From NCBI RefSeq assembly GCF_033439725.1, contig NW_026944383.1, positions 4,154,001-4,218,000 on the forward strand: a DNA stretch of 64,000 bases, given 5' to 3'. The translations under genes were made by a program, and so were the position numbers. This document shows, one piece after another, positions 12,575 through 23,779 of the stretch (position 1 is its first letter; every line of letters starts with the position of its first letter). The notes beneath the pieces were generated by a model. That model ran no database searches, was not told the origin of the DNA, and saw only the letters and a list, made by a program, of their open reading frames with translations. The stretch is from Neurospora tetraspora (Eukaryota; Ascomycota; Sordariomycetes; Sordariales; Sordariaceae).

Positions 12575-14481
12575 GCTTGCTGGAAGGGGTGTTGTTTCGA
12601 CTGGTATGCGCTATTACAAGAGACCTCGTTCGTCAGTTTGAGGCTCTCGGTATTATGAAACGAGAGAGAAGAGATCTTCTCTGGATTATATATGGTACGA
12701 GTCGTCGTATGTAGGTATGCTTGCGGCGAGGAGAGTCTTGGTAGTAGGTGTCCCTTACGTATGATTTGGTGGGGCAGCCAAGGTAAGATATGGGGTCGCG
12801 CAGGCTTGTAGGCAGTGTTGCACCTCTTGGCTGATTGCGCGTATGGTGCTTGGAAGTGCACCTGACGAGATTGTCGTTCTTGTAATACTCGGCGCAGTCT
12901 TGTTGTTGTGCCGGTGTCCGAAAAGGAACTTGGTTGTAGGTGAGATACCTACCGAATGGGTTGGTTCTGGTTTGGCGACCAACAGACTGAGTAGTGTTTG
13001 CTTCGAACTGGACTGAAATTGGAGAGAGGGAGGAAACTCCGAACGGTGCTTATGCGTAAGAAGTGTTCACCACTGGGCTGGCTTTTAAAAGGAGGCCGGT
13101 CTGGACTGGACTGGACGGAGAGAAAGACGGAAAAGTCGAAGTCTATTTGGCTGAAAGGCGGTGTATTGGTAGCAAGTATATAGGTAAAGGTATAAATGGT
13201 AGGAACAACCAAAAGTTGGCAACCTCAACACCAACACGGACAAGCAAGGTTCCAACTCTTTCTCGTTAGGTGACGGGAGTCAGGACTTTGATCAGCACAA
13301 GGGAAAGGAGGTGACGACGGGAGGGGTAACGGTAGAGGTAGATGTTTGTCGTCCGTCTATCCCAGGCCAGTTTTTCCGTACCTGGAACCGAGGTGACGGG
13401 ATCGTTGAGGAGGGGCAGCAAGGGCTAGAACGTTGAAGCTAAAAAGTACGTGACGAAAAAGGCAATGAGGTGATAGTGTAAGAGATAAGGTACTGGTCTC
13501 GTGGCTGTACCCAAATTCAGGGTCTTTGCTGACGCCGTCCAGGAAGTTGCCAGTTCTTGTTTGGCTCCAGGCTAAAAAGCGGGCTGCCGGTTCGAATTCC
13601 ACGCACAGCCCAGCCAGTGTTCAGTTCCGGCACTCCCGTTCTCGCTTGCATCTGTCACTTGTTTCTCTTCGGAGTTTCTGTCGCTTTACTGTCTGTCATG
13701 GCCCCGGAGCAGCACGCTCCAATGCTCCATAGGTCATTTGCGACGACGAGACGTGAGGATTTTGGAGGTGATGGAAGACAAAAGACAAAAAAAAAAGATG
13801 CATCGATGCAATGCACTGGGGCTTCGCGCAGCCTGCAGCCCGGGCGCCCCTCCGATGACGCCTTGGCATTTCTTGGAAGTAAGTGGCGCAATGGAACTTT
13901 CTCACCTGCCACCATCAATTGCCATCAACTGAATGGAAGGAAGGTGAAGCCGCGCGCGCCCAGGCGCCCAGAGACGCCTTCCCAGGCTCGTCGGCGCGCC
14001 CGCCTAGCTATCCCTGCCCCTCCATTACAGGGAACTAGCGGGTGATGACGTTTGTCTTTCTGAGGCGATCACAGGCTGTTGAACGGGGTGACTCTTGACT
14101 ACACGTGGATGGGCATGGCCCTTTGTTTTGCTGGGTCTCTCCCATTCAGTCACCTTATAAGATATGTATGGCTGGCTGAGTTTAAGATAGGTAAGGGGGG
14201 ATTGCGCGTCCAACATTTTCTGATGCTGCCGAGAGAGACGGTGCATGGGATGCGGTAGGGCGGAGCAGTAGTACAATATCAGAGGTAGAGTACCTCTGGA
14301 AAGTGCTGGTTTTGAGCATCATGTCTACAAAGAGATAATGTTCAGTGTCATGGGTTTGCGGTTTGTCGACATTTTGAAACAAAGGCATCGTGGATTTGTA
14401 ACTTGATTACCTCATGAGCAAGCAGCTTTGCTGTCGAGGCCCGTAGCGGGATGCGGACAGCCGAAGAAGAGGCAGCAAAAG
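12575..14481. other. Intergenic region, no gene seen
   Basis: About 1.9 kb upstream of the PX-domain gene, ending at the transposon target duplication. The small frames present lack coding character. Confidence 0.5.
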
Positions 14482-14490
14482 GTTTCGGAC

Positions 14491-15087
14491 CGCAAATGCT
14501 AGCTGGCTAGACTCAAAATGCTCCCTGGCTAGACTAAACCCACTTTTTTTTTGGGGTGTGCAGCCATAGGTACCTCTACCAGCCGCGCAAAAACTTCACG
14601 AGACACATCACATCGGTAGTTGCGAAGAAGTGAAGCTGTTGATATTGGTATCGTATATACTAGTCCGGTTGTTGTACGTTAGGTGAAGCCCTCCGCCAAC
14701 CGTGTAAGTACTGGGGAAGGTGCGGGAGGATGTTGGAAATTTGCCCTTTACGCCTATAGACGCCCTCCTGCTCAGCTTACTAAAAGTACCTGGCACTAGG
14801 GGGAGTTCCATGGCAATAGAGACAATGACAATGACATTGACATCGACAATGACATTGACATCGACAATGACATTGACATCGATAACGACATTGACATCGA
14901 CAACGACATTGACAACGATTGCGACGGAGTGACAACGACGGAGATGGTGATAGCTTCGAATGCATTTGGCTGGCGATATGGTAAGGTTGATGAGCGCGGT
15001 CGGGAGCCAGAGATTGGCTGCACAACCCAAAAAAGTGGGTTTAGTCTAGCCAGGGAGCATTTTGAGTCTAGCCAGCTAGCCTTTTCG
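14491..15087. mobile_element. Mutator-like non-autonomous element (MITE), copy A
   Basis: A 597-bp element bounded by inverted repeats of about 75 bp (14491-14567 against 15013-15087), with a 52-bp perfect core beginning GCTAGCTGGCTAGACTC at 14498. The ends read CGCAAATGCTAGC on the left and, in reverse complement, CGAAAAGGCTAGC on the right. It is flanked by a perfect 9-bp direct repeat, GTTTCGGAC, at 14482-14490 and 15088-15096. A 9-bp duplication with long inverted repeats is typical of Mutator-like elements. The interior has no transposase but carries a GACAATGACATTGACATC-type tandem array. Copy B at 44445-45082 shares the termini, the TAAACCCACTTTT block and the GGGAGCCAGAGATTGGCTGC subterminal block, so the two are one family. 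It lies about 240 bp past the stop codon of the DUF8035 gene. Confidence 0.85.
14818..14925. repeat. GACATTGACATCGA-type tandem array inside copy A
   Basis: About six imperfect units of 18 bp built from GACATTGACATC and GACAATGAC. The same position in copy B carries GACAGTGACAGCGATT units, so an Asp/Ser-codon-like array is a shared interior feature of the family that has diverged in sequence. Confidence 0.85.
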
Positions 15088-15325
15088 GTTTCGGACAGAA
15101 CATAGCAGCAAGCTTCAGCCACTTCACATACATATTTCCGTACATCTAATGATCCAAAAATCGTCATGCCATCGATCAAAAGTCCGCCAGCTTTTCCTTT
15201 CTCATACAAAAAGGCCATATGCAGAATCATATCATCAACTCTAGTGCTCATATCTCGTTAATCGTCTCCAAAACACTTCCTTTTCGATATCCTCTATATG
15301 GCCTCACCAACCAGATGTCCAAAAT

Positions 15326-18300
15326 TTAGTCCCGGCGGTGCGACCTCGACGGTTGCCTCGCGTCATACAAGGCATCTTGTTCATCCGTCGCGCGATGGCG
15401 TCTGTACTCTCTCCTATCGTCTTCAAGCTCGTCTTTGTCCTTTCGGTGGTGACGCCGGCGCTTGCTTTCTTCCTCATCTCTATCATACGACCCGTTTCTC
15501 TCATGGTGAACCAGCGCCTTGCCATTCTGCTCATCTTCGTACTCCTTTCTTCGTTTCTCTGTAAGAAGAGGGTTGTCAGCATTTCTTGTGTCTCTTGACT
15601 TGCTAAAAGGAAGATGAAGAGTGAAAGAATCGAGTCTGGAGACTAGGGAAATGAAGTAACCCACCTCTCAACTGAGCAGTAATGTCGGCGTACTTCTGGA
15701 TATCCGCCTTGTCCAAGACCCGAAGAACAATGACAAAGTCATCTCGGACCTCGAATCGCTCCTTGCCTAGAGTTAGAGCCTCGGGGTTGACCAGCTTCCT
15801 GTTGATCTTGGTCCATTTGGCACCCTGAGGTACGCTTTGTTTGGTCTTGTCGTCCTTGTGAGGAGAAACTCCCTCCCGGACAGTGTTGGGATGTTCTGGA
15901 AATTGTGCCTTTGGTTGTTTGAGAATGCCTTTGATGGGCTTCTTCTCTTCCTTCTCTCTCGGAGGAGACACGACGCGAACTTGCTTCTGCCCGTGAGGAA
16001 CCAGTTCACGTCCTCTACTCTCGTCCTCTTCATTCCCGGCCATTGCTGTGTTATCGGCTTCAGTGCTGGGTTTAGAATCTTCCTCAACGGGCGATGGCTT
16101 CCGCTCAGGCGAGTGCTCCTTAGGGGTACGATCACCCTCGCTGGCATTTTCCTTGGCCTCTTGTGCAGCCAACTCGGCCTTGAGCTCCTCCAGCCCGGCA
16201 GTGTCATTAGGATCAAAAGTAGACGAGGGACGTGGTCGGGGGTGTGTCTCATCATCCTTGTCATCACGTTCTCTGGAGTGTTCTCTGGAGTGTTCCCTGG
16301 AGTGTTCTCGTGGTGGCGAGGAGGCAGGCTCCCCGTTGAGTTTCGCCTCTGTGTCACGTCTATGGCGGCCTCGGCTTTCAGCATCTGTTTCGTCGCCAGT
16401 CTCCCTTTCGTCTCTTTCGCTGGGGAACCCGCCGGGTAGGTCGACCATCTGGAAGCTCTCGTGGCTTCTCCGATAGTCATCGCGGCCAGCTTTGACGCGC
16501 GGCTCAGAATCATCGACCCTTCGGTCATCGTAATGGTCTTCTTCACGACTAGGCCGAGTCCGAGGCTCGGGATTGTCGGCCTCCCTTCGGCGTTCGTAAT
16601 GTTCTTCATCGCGGCTGTCTCGTTTGTGGCTGTCGCGAGGATCGACACTGCTGTGGTCATAGTCTCGATCTCTATGACTGTCTCGTGGATGGGGCTCAGA
16701 GTCGTCGATTCTCCGTCGCTCATGATCCTCATCTCTGTGGGCAGTCCGTGTATGAGGTTCGAGATCATCCACTCTCCTACGGTCATAGTCTTCGTCTCTA
16801 TGATCGTTTCGCTTGTGGGACTCAGGCTCATCGTCTCTCCTGCGATCATAGTCTTGGTCCTTATAATCAGCTCGTTTATGATGATCAAGGTCATCATCTC
16901 GCCTGCGATCATGGCCTTGATCCTTGTAATCGATTTGTTTGCGGTGTTCAAGGTCATCATCTCTCCTGCGATCAAAGTCCTCATCCCTGTGACCAGTTCG
17001 TGGGCGGGGTTCGTGGTCATCAGCTCTCCTCCGGTCATAGTCGTCATCGTTACAGCTCACCCGGGAGTATGTTTCAGGAACATCACTCCTCCGACGATCA
17101 TAGTCGTCATCCTTGGGGGGAAGTCGGCGGGGCTCAGGATCATCAACCCTCCTACGCTCATAATCCTCAGCATGACGGCTGGTCCTGGGGTGCGGATCAG
17201 GATCACGGCGCTCATAGTCTTCGTCATAACGTCGTCTCGGAGACTCAATATCCCTATCACCTCTACCGTCCCTGCCGTTGATAGCTGACGCCACAGTCAT
17301 TGCGGTTGCAGCTGAGATGTCGTTGACGGGGACATGCTTGTCGCGCCTGGCTTCCCGGTCGTCAACTGGAAGATACTCTCGAGTTGGAGGTAGCTTATGA
17401 TAGTCTCGTCGGTCACGGTCGTCGTGGTTCCTATGTCTGACAACCTCCAAGTCCTCGTCTGACCTCCTTCTGGGCTCACGTGGGTCCCGCCGTTCGTCAT
17501 AATATTGTTTCTCACGGGGTGATCTTTGTCGCTCTTCATGGTCCTTCGCAGCAGGTCGGATGCCGAATCCGCGCTGTGAGACATCATCAACTTTGTAGTA
17601 GCCGTCATCCCGAGCTCGGTAATACTCATCAGGGTGGGCCGATCGGCTTGGCGTTTCCTGAATGAGGGAAATTGGGCGCGGACGAGAGGCAGCTCGGCGC
17701 GAAGTGCGCTTTGTTGTTGCCGAAGACCCTGGCGGTAGCGGAGAGTCAAGAAGCGCAGGAGGTCGGCGCACCGCCGTATCAGAAAGAACCTCCGAAGGTG
17801 CGGGACGAACGCTATTATGGTCATACAGTCCAGAAATAGCATCCCGGCCCGGTTTGTCATAACCGAAGGCACTCGGTGGTGGGTCGTAAAGCCGCTTGTC
17901 AATGGTATCGTATGGACGTCCTACATCAGATGAGACGCTGACTGCCGGTCGATAGTAGTGGTCGATGCTTTCACGCCGGCTCCTACGGGGATGATCGAGA
18001 TCATAACGAGCCAATTCACCTGGCCTTGTGTACTCGACAAATGCTTCTTCGTCGTACCCAGGAGCGGCTCGAGGGGTGTTGGAATAGAGCACTGTTGGTC
18101 GTGACGCACGATACAGGTCGGCAGCTCTAGAACCATATAGCCTTTCATGTTCCATTCTTTCCCGGTCGGTGCGTTCCCTTAGACGTTGATATTCGGCATC
18201 ATCCATGTTGGCGCTGAATGGGGCGCGCGCAACGCTTCGTGACCGGTTTATGGAGGAAGCAGGTTGTGTATAAAACTCATCGCTGGCCCGGTAGACAGGG

Positions 18301-18704
18301 CGTGATGGGCTCCCCGATCGTATGCTACTGGGAACTGGGGATTCGGGCGCATGCTTGATAACGGGGCGCTTAGAGGCTGCGTCGAGAGTGGCAGATCGGT
18401 GGCTTCTGGTGCCGTGGTCCTTCACGCTCATGCTCCGTGGAATGGGCTCCTTTCTGACCGCATAGCTACCGGAATCGATGGGAATGGTGCTTGGACGATA
18501 GTCGGCAGTGGCCGAAACAGGCGATCGGAGAGGGAGTGTCTCGTGAGTTGTAGGGAGAACTGGGATCTCGCCTCCGTATAGCGACTGGTATGTTCCAGCA
18601 CCAGTTATGGGCATGGAGAGGCGTGCGGGATTGTACATTGTAGGGGACCGCCTCCCAACTGGGGGTGCTACCGATGGATATCTGTATCTGCCTTGGTCGG
18701 CCAT
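15326..18704 (-). CDS. DUF8035-type charged, repeat-rich protein
   Basis: Two exons, 15665-18704 and 15326-15558, joined by a GTGGGT...TTACAG intron, give 1,090 residues. The N-terminal ~350 residues are Ser/Arg/Pro-rich (YRYPSVAPPVGRRSP). The middle (about 490-740) is a tandem array of roughly 22-residue Asp/Arg units of the form D-E-D-Y-D-R-R-R-x-D-D-x-E-P. Near the end, KWTKINRKLVNPEALTLGKE and RFEVRDDFVIVLRVLDK form the only globular-looking block, which I match to the fungal DUF8035 family, followed by a basic tail (RRRHHRKDKDELEDDRREYR). The protein is a polyampholyte, likely disordered, and its function is unknown. The repeat array makes long antisense open frames that are not genes. 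Confidence 0.8.
16490..17240. repeat. Coding tandem repeat of ~66-bp units
   Basis: About eleven degenerate units within the DUF8035 gene, each encoding about 22 residues with a D-Y-D-R-R-R core. Unit length and frame are kept while the sequence drifts, which suggests selection on composition rather than exact sequence. Confidence 0.8.
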
Positions 18705-21700
18705 TGCGACAACCGGCGCGTTCGAGCGAGGGATGAAAGACGAGGGACGATCAAGGATGGAATGTCGAAGATCGGTTGAAGATGGTGTTGAGTCGCGGGG
18801 ACGGATGACTGGATAGATGAGTCAACAGGTGGGATGGAGGGCTCAGTGACAAATATGTTCTATACTCGGAACGCCCACGTGAGACAGTGACAATGTCTGA
18901 AGAAGGACGGGCGAGATACTCGAGCGCCAAGGTTGCCAGAGTCTCTGCAAGTAAAAGCTCGTGGCGGCGTTAGTTTCGGGAGTGTGCTGTTTCCCGTCTC
19001 AGGCACGTTGGACCAAGAGAGGAGAGAATCAGAGATGTAAGAAGAAAAACAGGTGGTGGTGGTGTGGTGTCGTAGAGGTTGTAGGCAGCGCTGCTGATGA
19101 GTGAGGGCAGGCGGGGCCCGAGACTCGAGGCGGGTGGATGGGCAATTGCGTATGGCGGGGTGTGTGCAGGGGGGTGCAGGATAGGTGCCAACCTAAGTTG
19201 TTGCCCGGCAGGCCAGGACGTGCCAGGGTGCGCAGTTGGAAACGCCGGGATCAGCTAATGAGAAAGTTGGGAAGACCTCGAGGGATGTCCATGGAACTCT
19301 TGTCCACAAAACCCGTGACTGCCCGTTCGCCTCAGACGGTTCGCCAGGGACCCGCGAGAGGATGCCTTTTCGACACGATTGGGCAGACAGACGAAGAGGC
19401 TAGTGAGGTGGAGGTTGAAACGGGCGGATATGTCCTCGGCCGAAGTTTTCCATCTATTTTGGTCTTTCTGACTTTGACACCTTTCCTAGGTCTAAAACAA
19501 GTTCACTGAACTCGGGCGAGCAATCAACCCTTGACCTTATCCAAAACATATAAATCCATGTACCGTCCAGGTGAGCCAGATGAGATCCACGGACAGACGG
19601 AGTACAGTCTTTGCTGTATACAGTAGCACTACCAATCCCAGTGCTTTCGAGTCTCGAGACCGGTGGCGTGTCGGCCTGGTTCGACCGTTACGAGTTGGCT
19701 AGACGAGACGCCCAACTTGTTTTCTCTTTTTACACTATATCTTCTTTTGTCTACTTTCTCGCTCACTAGAGCCGACTATTTACGGTCATCCAGGCAACCC
19801 ATGTCAGGCCAACCTTGCTTCATTTCCCCCGGCGAGCACCCCACTCCCTCACAGCTTCGGCTGGTAGCAGGACCCTGGAATTCTTGTGTACCTGATGAGG
19901 CTACGGTGGCTACCTCGTACCGAGCCACCACTTTCTGCACCACATACTGCACATCACGGGTGAGGGGGATCTTGAGAGTGAGATGAGATTTGGATAGTGA
20001 AAGCCGATCGACCGCAGCTTTTCAAAGATGGGATTGTTCCCTCACGGAGCGTCTTACAGCGCCTGTACCCTGAGCTCCCCGTCGACCGAACTAAACGGTA
20101 AATGCAAGGCTCTTCGCCTACATTCCCGTGATGGCTTGACCGACATTCAACTTTTGGGGTTTGGGCTTCAACACCAATGCCCTAGCGCGTAGCTGTTCCT
20201 TGGAGTTCCTGGAAAGGTGGATTTTGGGTTTCAATTGAGGTGGGGATTCCCGCCGTCCCGTCTCCGGGGCGCCGGGGTGCCGGGCAGTGACATCGGATGA
20301 ACCTCGTGTCGTCGAGATGGGATGGCAGGTTATCTCAGTGGACAATGGACCACTGGTTCGAGGAGTAACTTTCGCCCATCAGGCGAGATATTCCCTTCGT
20401 GCACTACCCTATGGATTTCTTCAAGTCTCCAGAATGCTATTCAACACAATATCCATGAAGCATCAAATAGAGGTTGAGGTTGCGGTTGCGGTTGGTGGTG
20501 ATAGTGGTTAGTGATTGCTAGCAGGGATAAGGTGGCGGGGCCATGGCACTAACAAACAAGGATCCACTTTCTAGGCCGTCAAGGTGAAGAAACAGGAAAA
20601 ATGACGTCCCAACCTCAGAAACCACCAACTGTCTTTTCAGCCTGCATCGTCAGCTGTCTTCACACTTGCTTCTCATCACACAACGCTTCGAGTCGGGCAA
20701 ACACCAAATCCCCAGATTGCCAACTAAGTACAACTTGAATGGCCATTTCAAATCCCATTCATACTGAGACGAGACGTCGTCGCACCATGATGGCTTGCGC
20801 GCCACGACTTGAATCTCTCTACACTCTTCGTCCCTCCATCATCCAAACCATCATCCAAGGAAGTTCCCTGTGTTAACGGGTCATTTATACGTTGCCATTT
20901 CTCGAGTCCCGGTGAGTCGCGACATCAACTCTTTCGATTTTCTGAGCACGGCATAGTATACGAGCTTCTCTTCACGCACAATGTGGAGAGATAAAAGTCA
21001 TTAACTTGCTCATCAACCTACCGTGAGCCTTGGATGACGGAGCGGTTACACCATAACCTCCATATATCAAGCTCTTTTTCGCCCCCGATTCTCCCTCCTT
21101 CACCTTGAGCCTGTTTGCACAACACCACCGTCACAGCCTCCTTTTCTTGGGGTTGGGCCTCCAAGAACTTCAGTTTCCCTTCCCTCCCGGGCGTTCATCT
21201 CATGCATCTGAGCAAGCGAGCAAGTTCAACGATGCCGATCATCTCAGAAACTTTAAAACTCTTCACAACCACATCTTATCCCACTACGGTGGGTACAAAC
21301 ATGAGTACACACTGAGGGCCCGGTCGTTCCCGTTTCCCATACCGGTGCTCCCGCGAGTGGACACTGCAGAAGCGGTTTCAGGTTTTCTCGAACGGATGTC
21401 AGTCATTTGCGCGAGGCATTGGGCAGCCATCCATTTAAACCCAACCACACCATGATCCCCAATAGCCTCGACCAGGCACTTGCTCGGAATAAAGAAGGAT
21501 TGATTCAAACAGCCGGCAACCGGGCCCATCATGCACATTTTCCACAAAGTATCCCGAGTGGGGTAACACATGCATTCGTTCCGGCCATGTTCTGCTCTTC
21601 AGGCACGCGACATATACCAAAGCGACGCTTGAGTTGAGATGAGCCAATATCACGGTTTGCATGGTTGTTGACTTGATTCTTGGATTATATCCCAAGAATC

Positions 21701-23357
21701 ACATCCTGGTGGTCATCCGTAATCGCATGCCTTGCAACTTGGCCTTAAGTCTATCACACGTAATTTAGTCTTTCATACTGAAGGCTGATTAGTTGCGCCA
21801 TGCCAGAATACACTTATACGGCTTGAGGCTGAGACATGACTAGCTATCAGGACCCTTACGCTCTGCAAATTCGGCTACTTGCCATCATCTAGGATCCCTG
21901 AGTGATGATCTGGACGTCCAACGAGTGCCGTGTAACTCGGTTGTCAACAGTCAAAAGGCTTGTAAAGCCATACGTGTGATCACACAGAGATCAACATGCT
22001 GGGGTATCCTAGGAAAGAACATACTCTCTCTACACCAACCCGATTATCCCATGAAGAATGCACTCGTGTCTCCTATGAGTCTTCTCATTGACTTGACAAG
22101 AGATGAGATCTTCCTTTTACGAGGTTGCGCAAGATAAGTTCCCACCTGTCTGTAGCTACCCAGGTCGGGTGCCGAGCAAGGCAGTCATCGAATCTTTGAG
22201 CCTGGACTCTAAGCTGAGGCTTTACATGGGCAGTCTTCGTTGCCTGGACAGGGTGTGGACCAACTTAAACTGCTCGGAAAACGCGTACGGATAGAAACAA
22301 CGAATAAAGACATCGGTTGTTCATCGAGCCTTACAATTCATTAAGAGTACTGGGCGACACAACCTCACAGGATGATCATCATACGCCCAGTCAAGGAGGG
22401 AAAGCCATATACCAAACTCTATCTTCAATCTATTTTAGCAATCATCTGCATGGAACGGTGAGGAAGTGTTCAAGAAGAAGAACACAGAGAAAACAAGCTT
22501 TCCATCCGCTCGGTCATCATCTGAGACTAGTGTCCAAGCAGCGATTCAGATCACCATGATCTGTATCTGCAAACAACCTGTCGTGCACTTCACTCTTTCG
22601 GAGACGGCCGAGAAATTCTTTAGAACGTTAACCGCCTATCATAACGGGATATACCAGTGACAACGTCCTTAAACCTTTTGTCCAAGCAGCATGCCACAGT
22701 TGATCTGAGTGAGTTGGCACCACTCGTGATGGGTTGTTTGGTAGAGGTAAGTGAGGCTGATGATAAGAGGCACGGCTGCGGCGTGGTAACGACGATCTTC
22801 GTAAACCCATCTTGATGTTTGGTAAGTAGTTGTTTGATTTGAAAGTTGATCACTCTATAAGACTGGATACAAGCTTGCTCGTGGCACAAGAGCAGATTCG
22901 GGCATAGATACAAAGGATGTGATTGATATCCCGGGAGGAAGTAGCAAGGTACATTCCCTTATCTAAACCTCGAGAAAGTGAAAAGTAGAAAAGTTAGGAA
23001 AGAAGAAAATATAGCAAAAAAAACAACCACCCCTCGAACACACCACCTCTATCTACCACTACCCAAAGTAATTCAACCCGTTCATCCCGTTTACCTCACC
23101 TCCGAAGGAAGGTACAAAAAGATACAGCAAAAACCCAACAACCACTCATTAGACCGTTCACATGATGGTTTAACCGTCGAAATACCCTCCCCTCTTTTCC
23201 TCTCTTTATCTCTGATATATCATCTTCTTCCATCCCTACCGATGCCTGCAAGTCCTACATAGATAGTGGACGTGATATACCTACGATATGGAACTGCTCT
23301 TCGGGTTTACTTGAAATTTACATAAAAGAAAAAGAAACAGAAAAGCAAAAAGCTCGG
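18705..23357. other. Long intergenic region, no protein gene supported
   Basis: About 4.65 kb, unusually long for this window. The frames present (up to about 120 codons) overlap each other and show no codon bias or domains. A pyrimidine-rich stretch near 21060-21200 resembles fungal 5' leaders, so a non-coding transcript is possible but not shown. The first few hundred bases are the promoter of the DUF8035 gene. Confidence 0.45.
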
Positions 23358-23457
23358 CTGCCCAAGCCTGGAGTTGAACTCGAGGCCAGCTACATGCCTA
23401 CGAAAACACCACGCGTTTTCTGGCTACCAGCACACCTACCACGTTGGCTACTGGGAG
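23358..23457 (-). pseudogene. tRNA-like Pol III gene relic
   Basis: On the minus strand an A-box-like TAGCCAACGTGG (23439-23450) and a B-box GTTCAACTC (23371-23379) are about 60 bp apart. Complementary ends follow (CTCCCAG at the 5' side; CTTGGGCAG at the 3' side, paired if two bases bulge), and a run of five T lies just downstream (23347-23351). These are the parts of a tRNA gene with an intron-sized anticodon region. The T-stem has two mismatches and the D-stem is weak, so I call it a decayed or tRNA-derived gene. No anticodon is assigned. Confidence 0.3.
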
Positions 23458-23779
23458 TTGTTGGAAGGTTTGACCTTGGGGCTTATATGGTCCCGGTGAA
23501 GATCCTGACATGGGATTGAAGGGAGGCAGGAGTAACTGAGTAGGTACTTTGCGAGAAAAGAAGGGTTCTACAAAGTTTCAAAAGAGATATGGAAACGAAA
23601 CGAGACGAAACGAACTATGTTGCCACTGGAATTGTAAATGGTTGATATGTAGTCAATTTCACTACTCATCTGTCTCAGCAAATCCCAGCTTCAAGATCCA
23701 TCAGTCATAACATTCATCAAACTCATCAAACCACCATAACATCACGTCCAGATCACCAGCAACTGACTAGAGGTAAAAC
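23458..23779. other. Spacer, 3' side of bleomycin hydrolase gene
   Basis: About 320 bp with no gene seen; probably includes the 3' UTR of the minus-strand protease gene. Confidence 0.5.

Noticed and set aside
14818-14925. CRISPR-like repeat array
   Set aside because: Units are contiguous without unique spacers; it is a simple tandem repeat inside a transposon in a eukaryote.
15773-17288. Several long frames on both strands
   Set aside because: Shadows of the tandem-repeat region in the DUF8035 gene.
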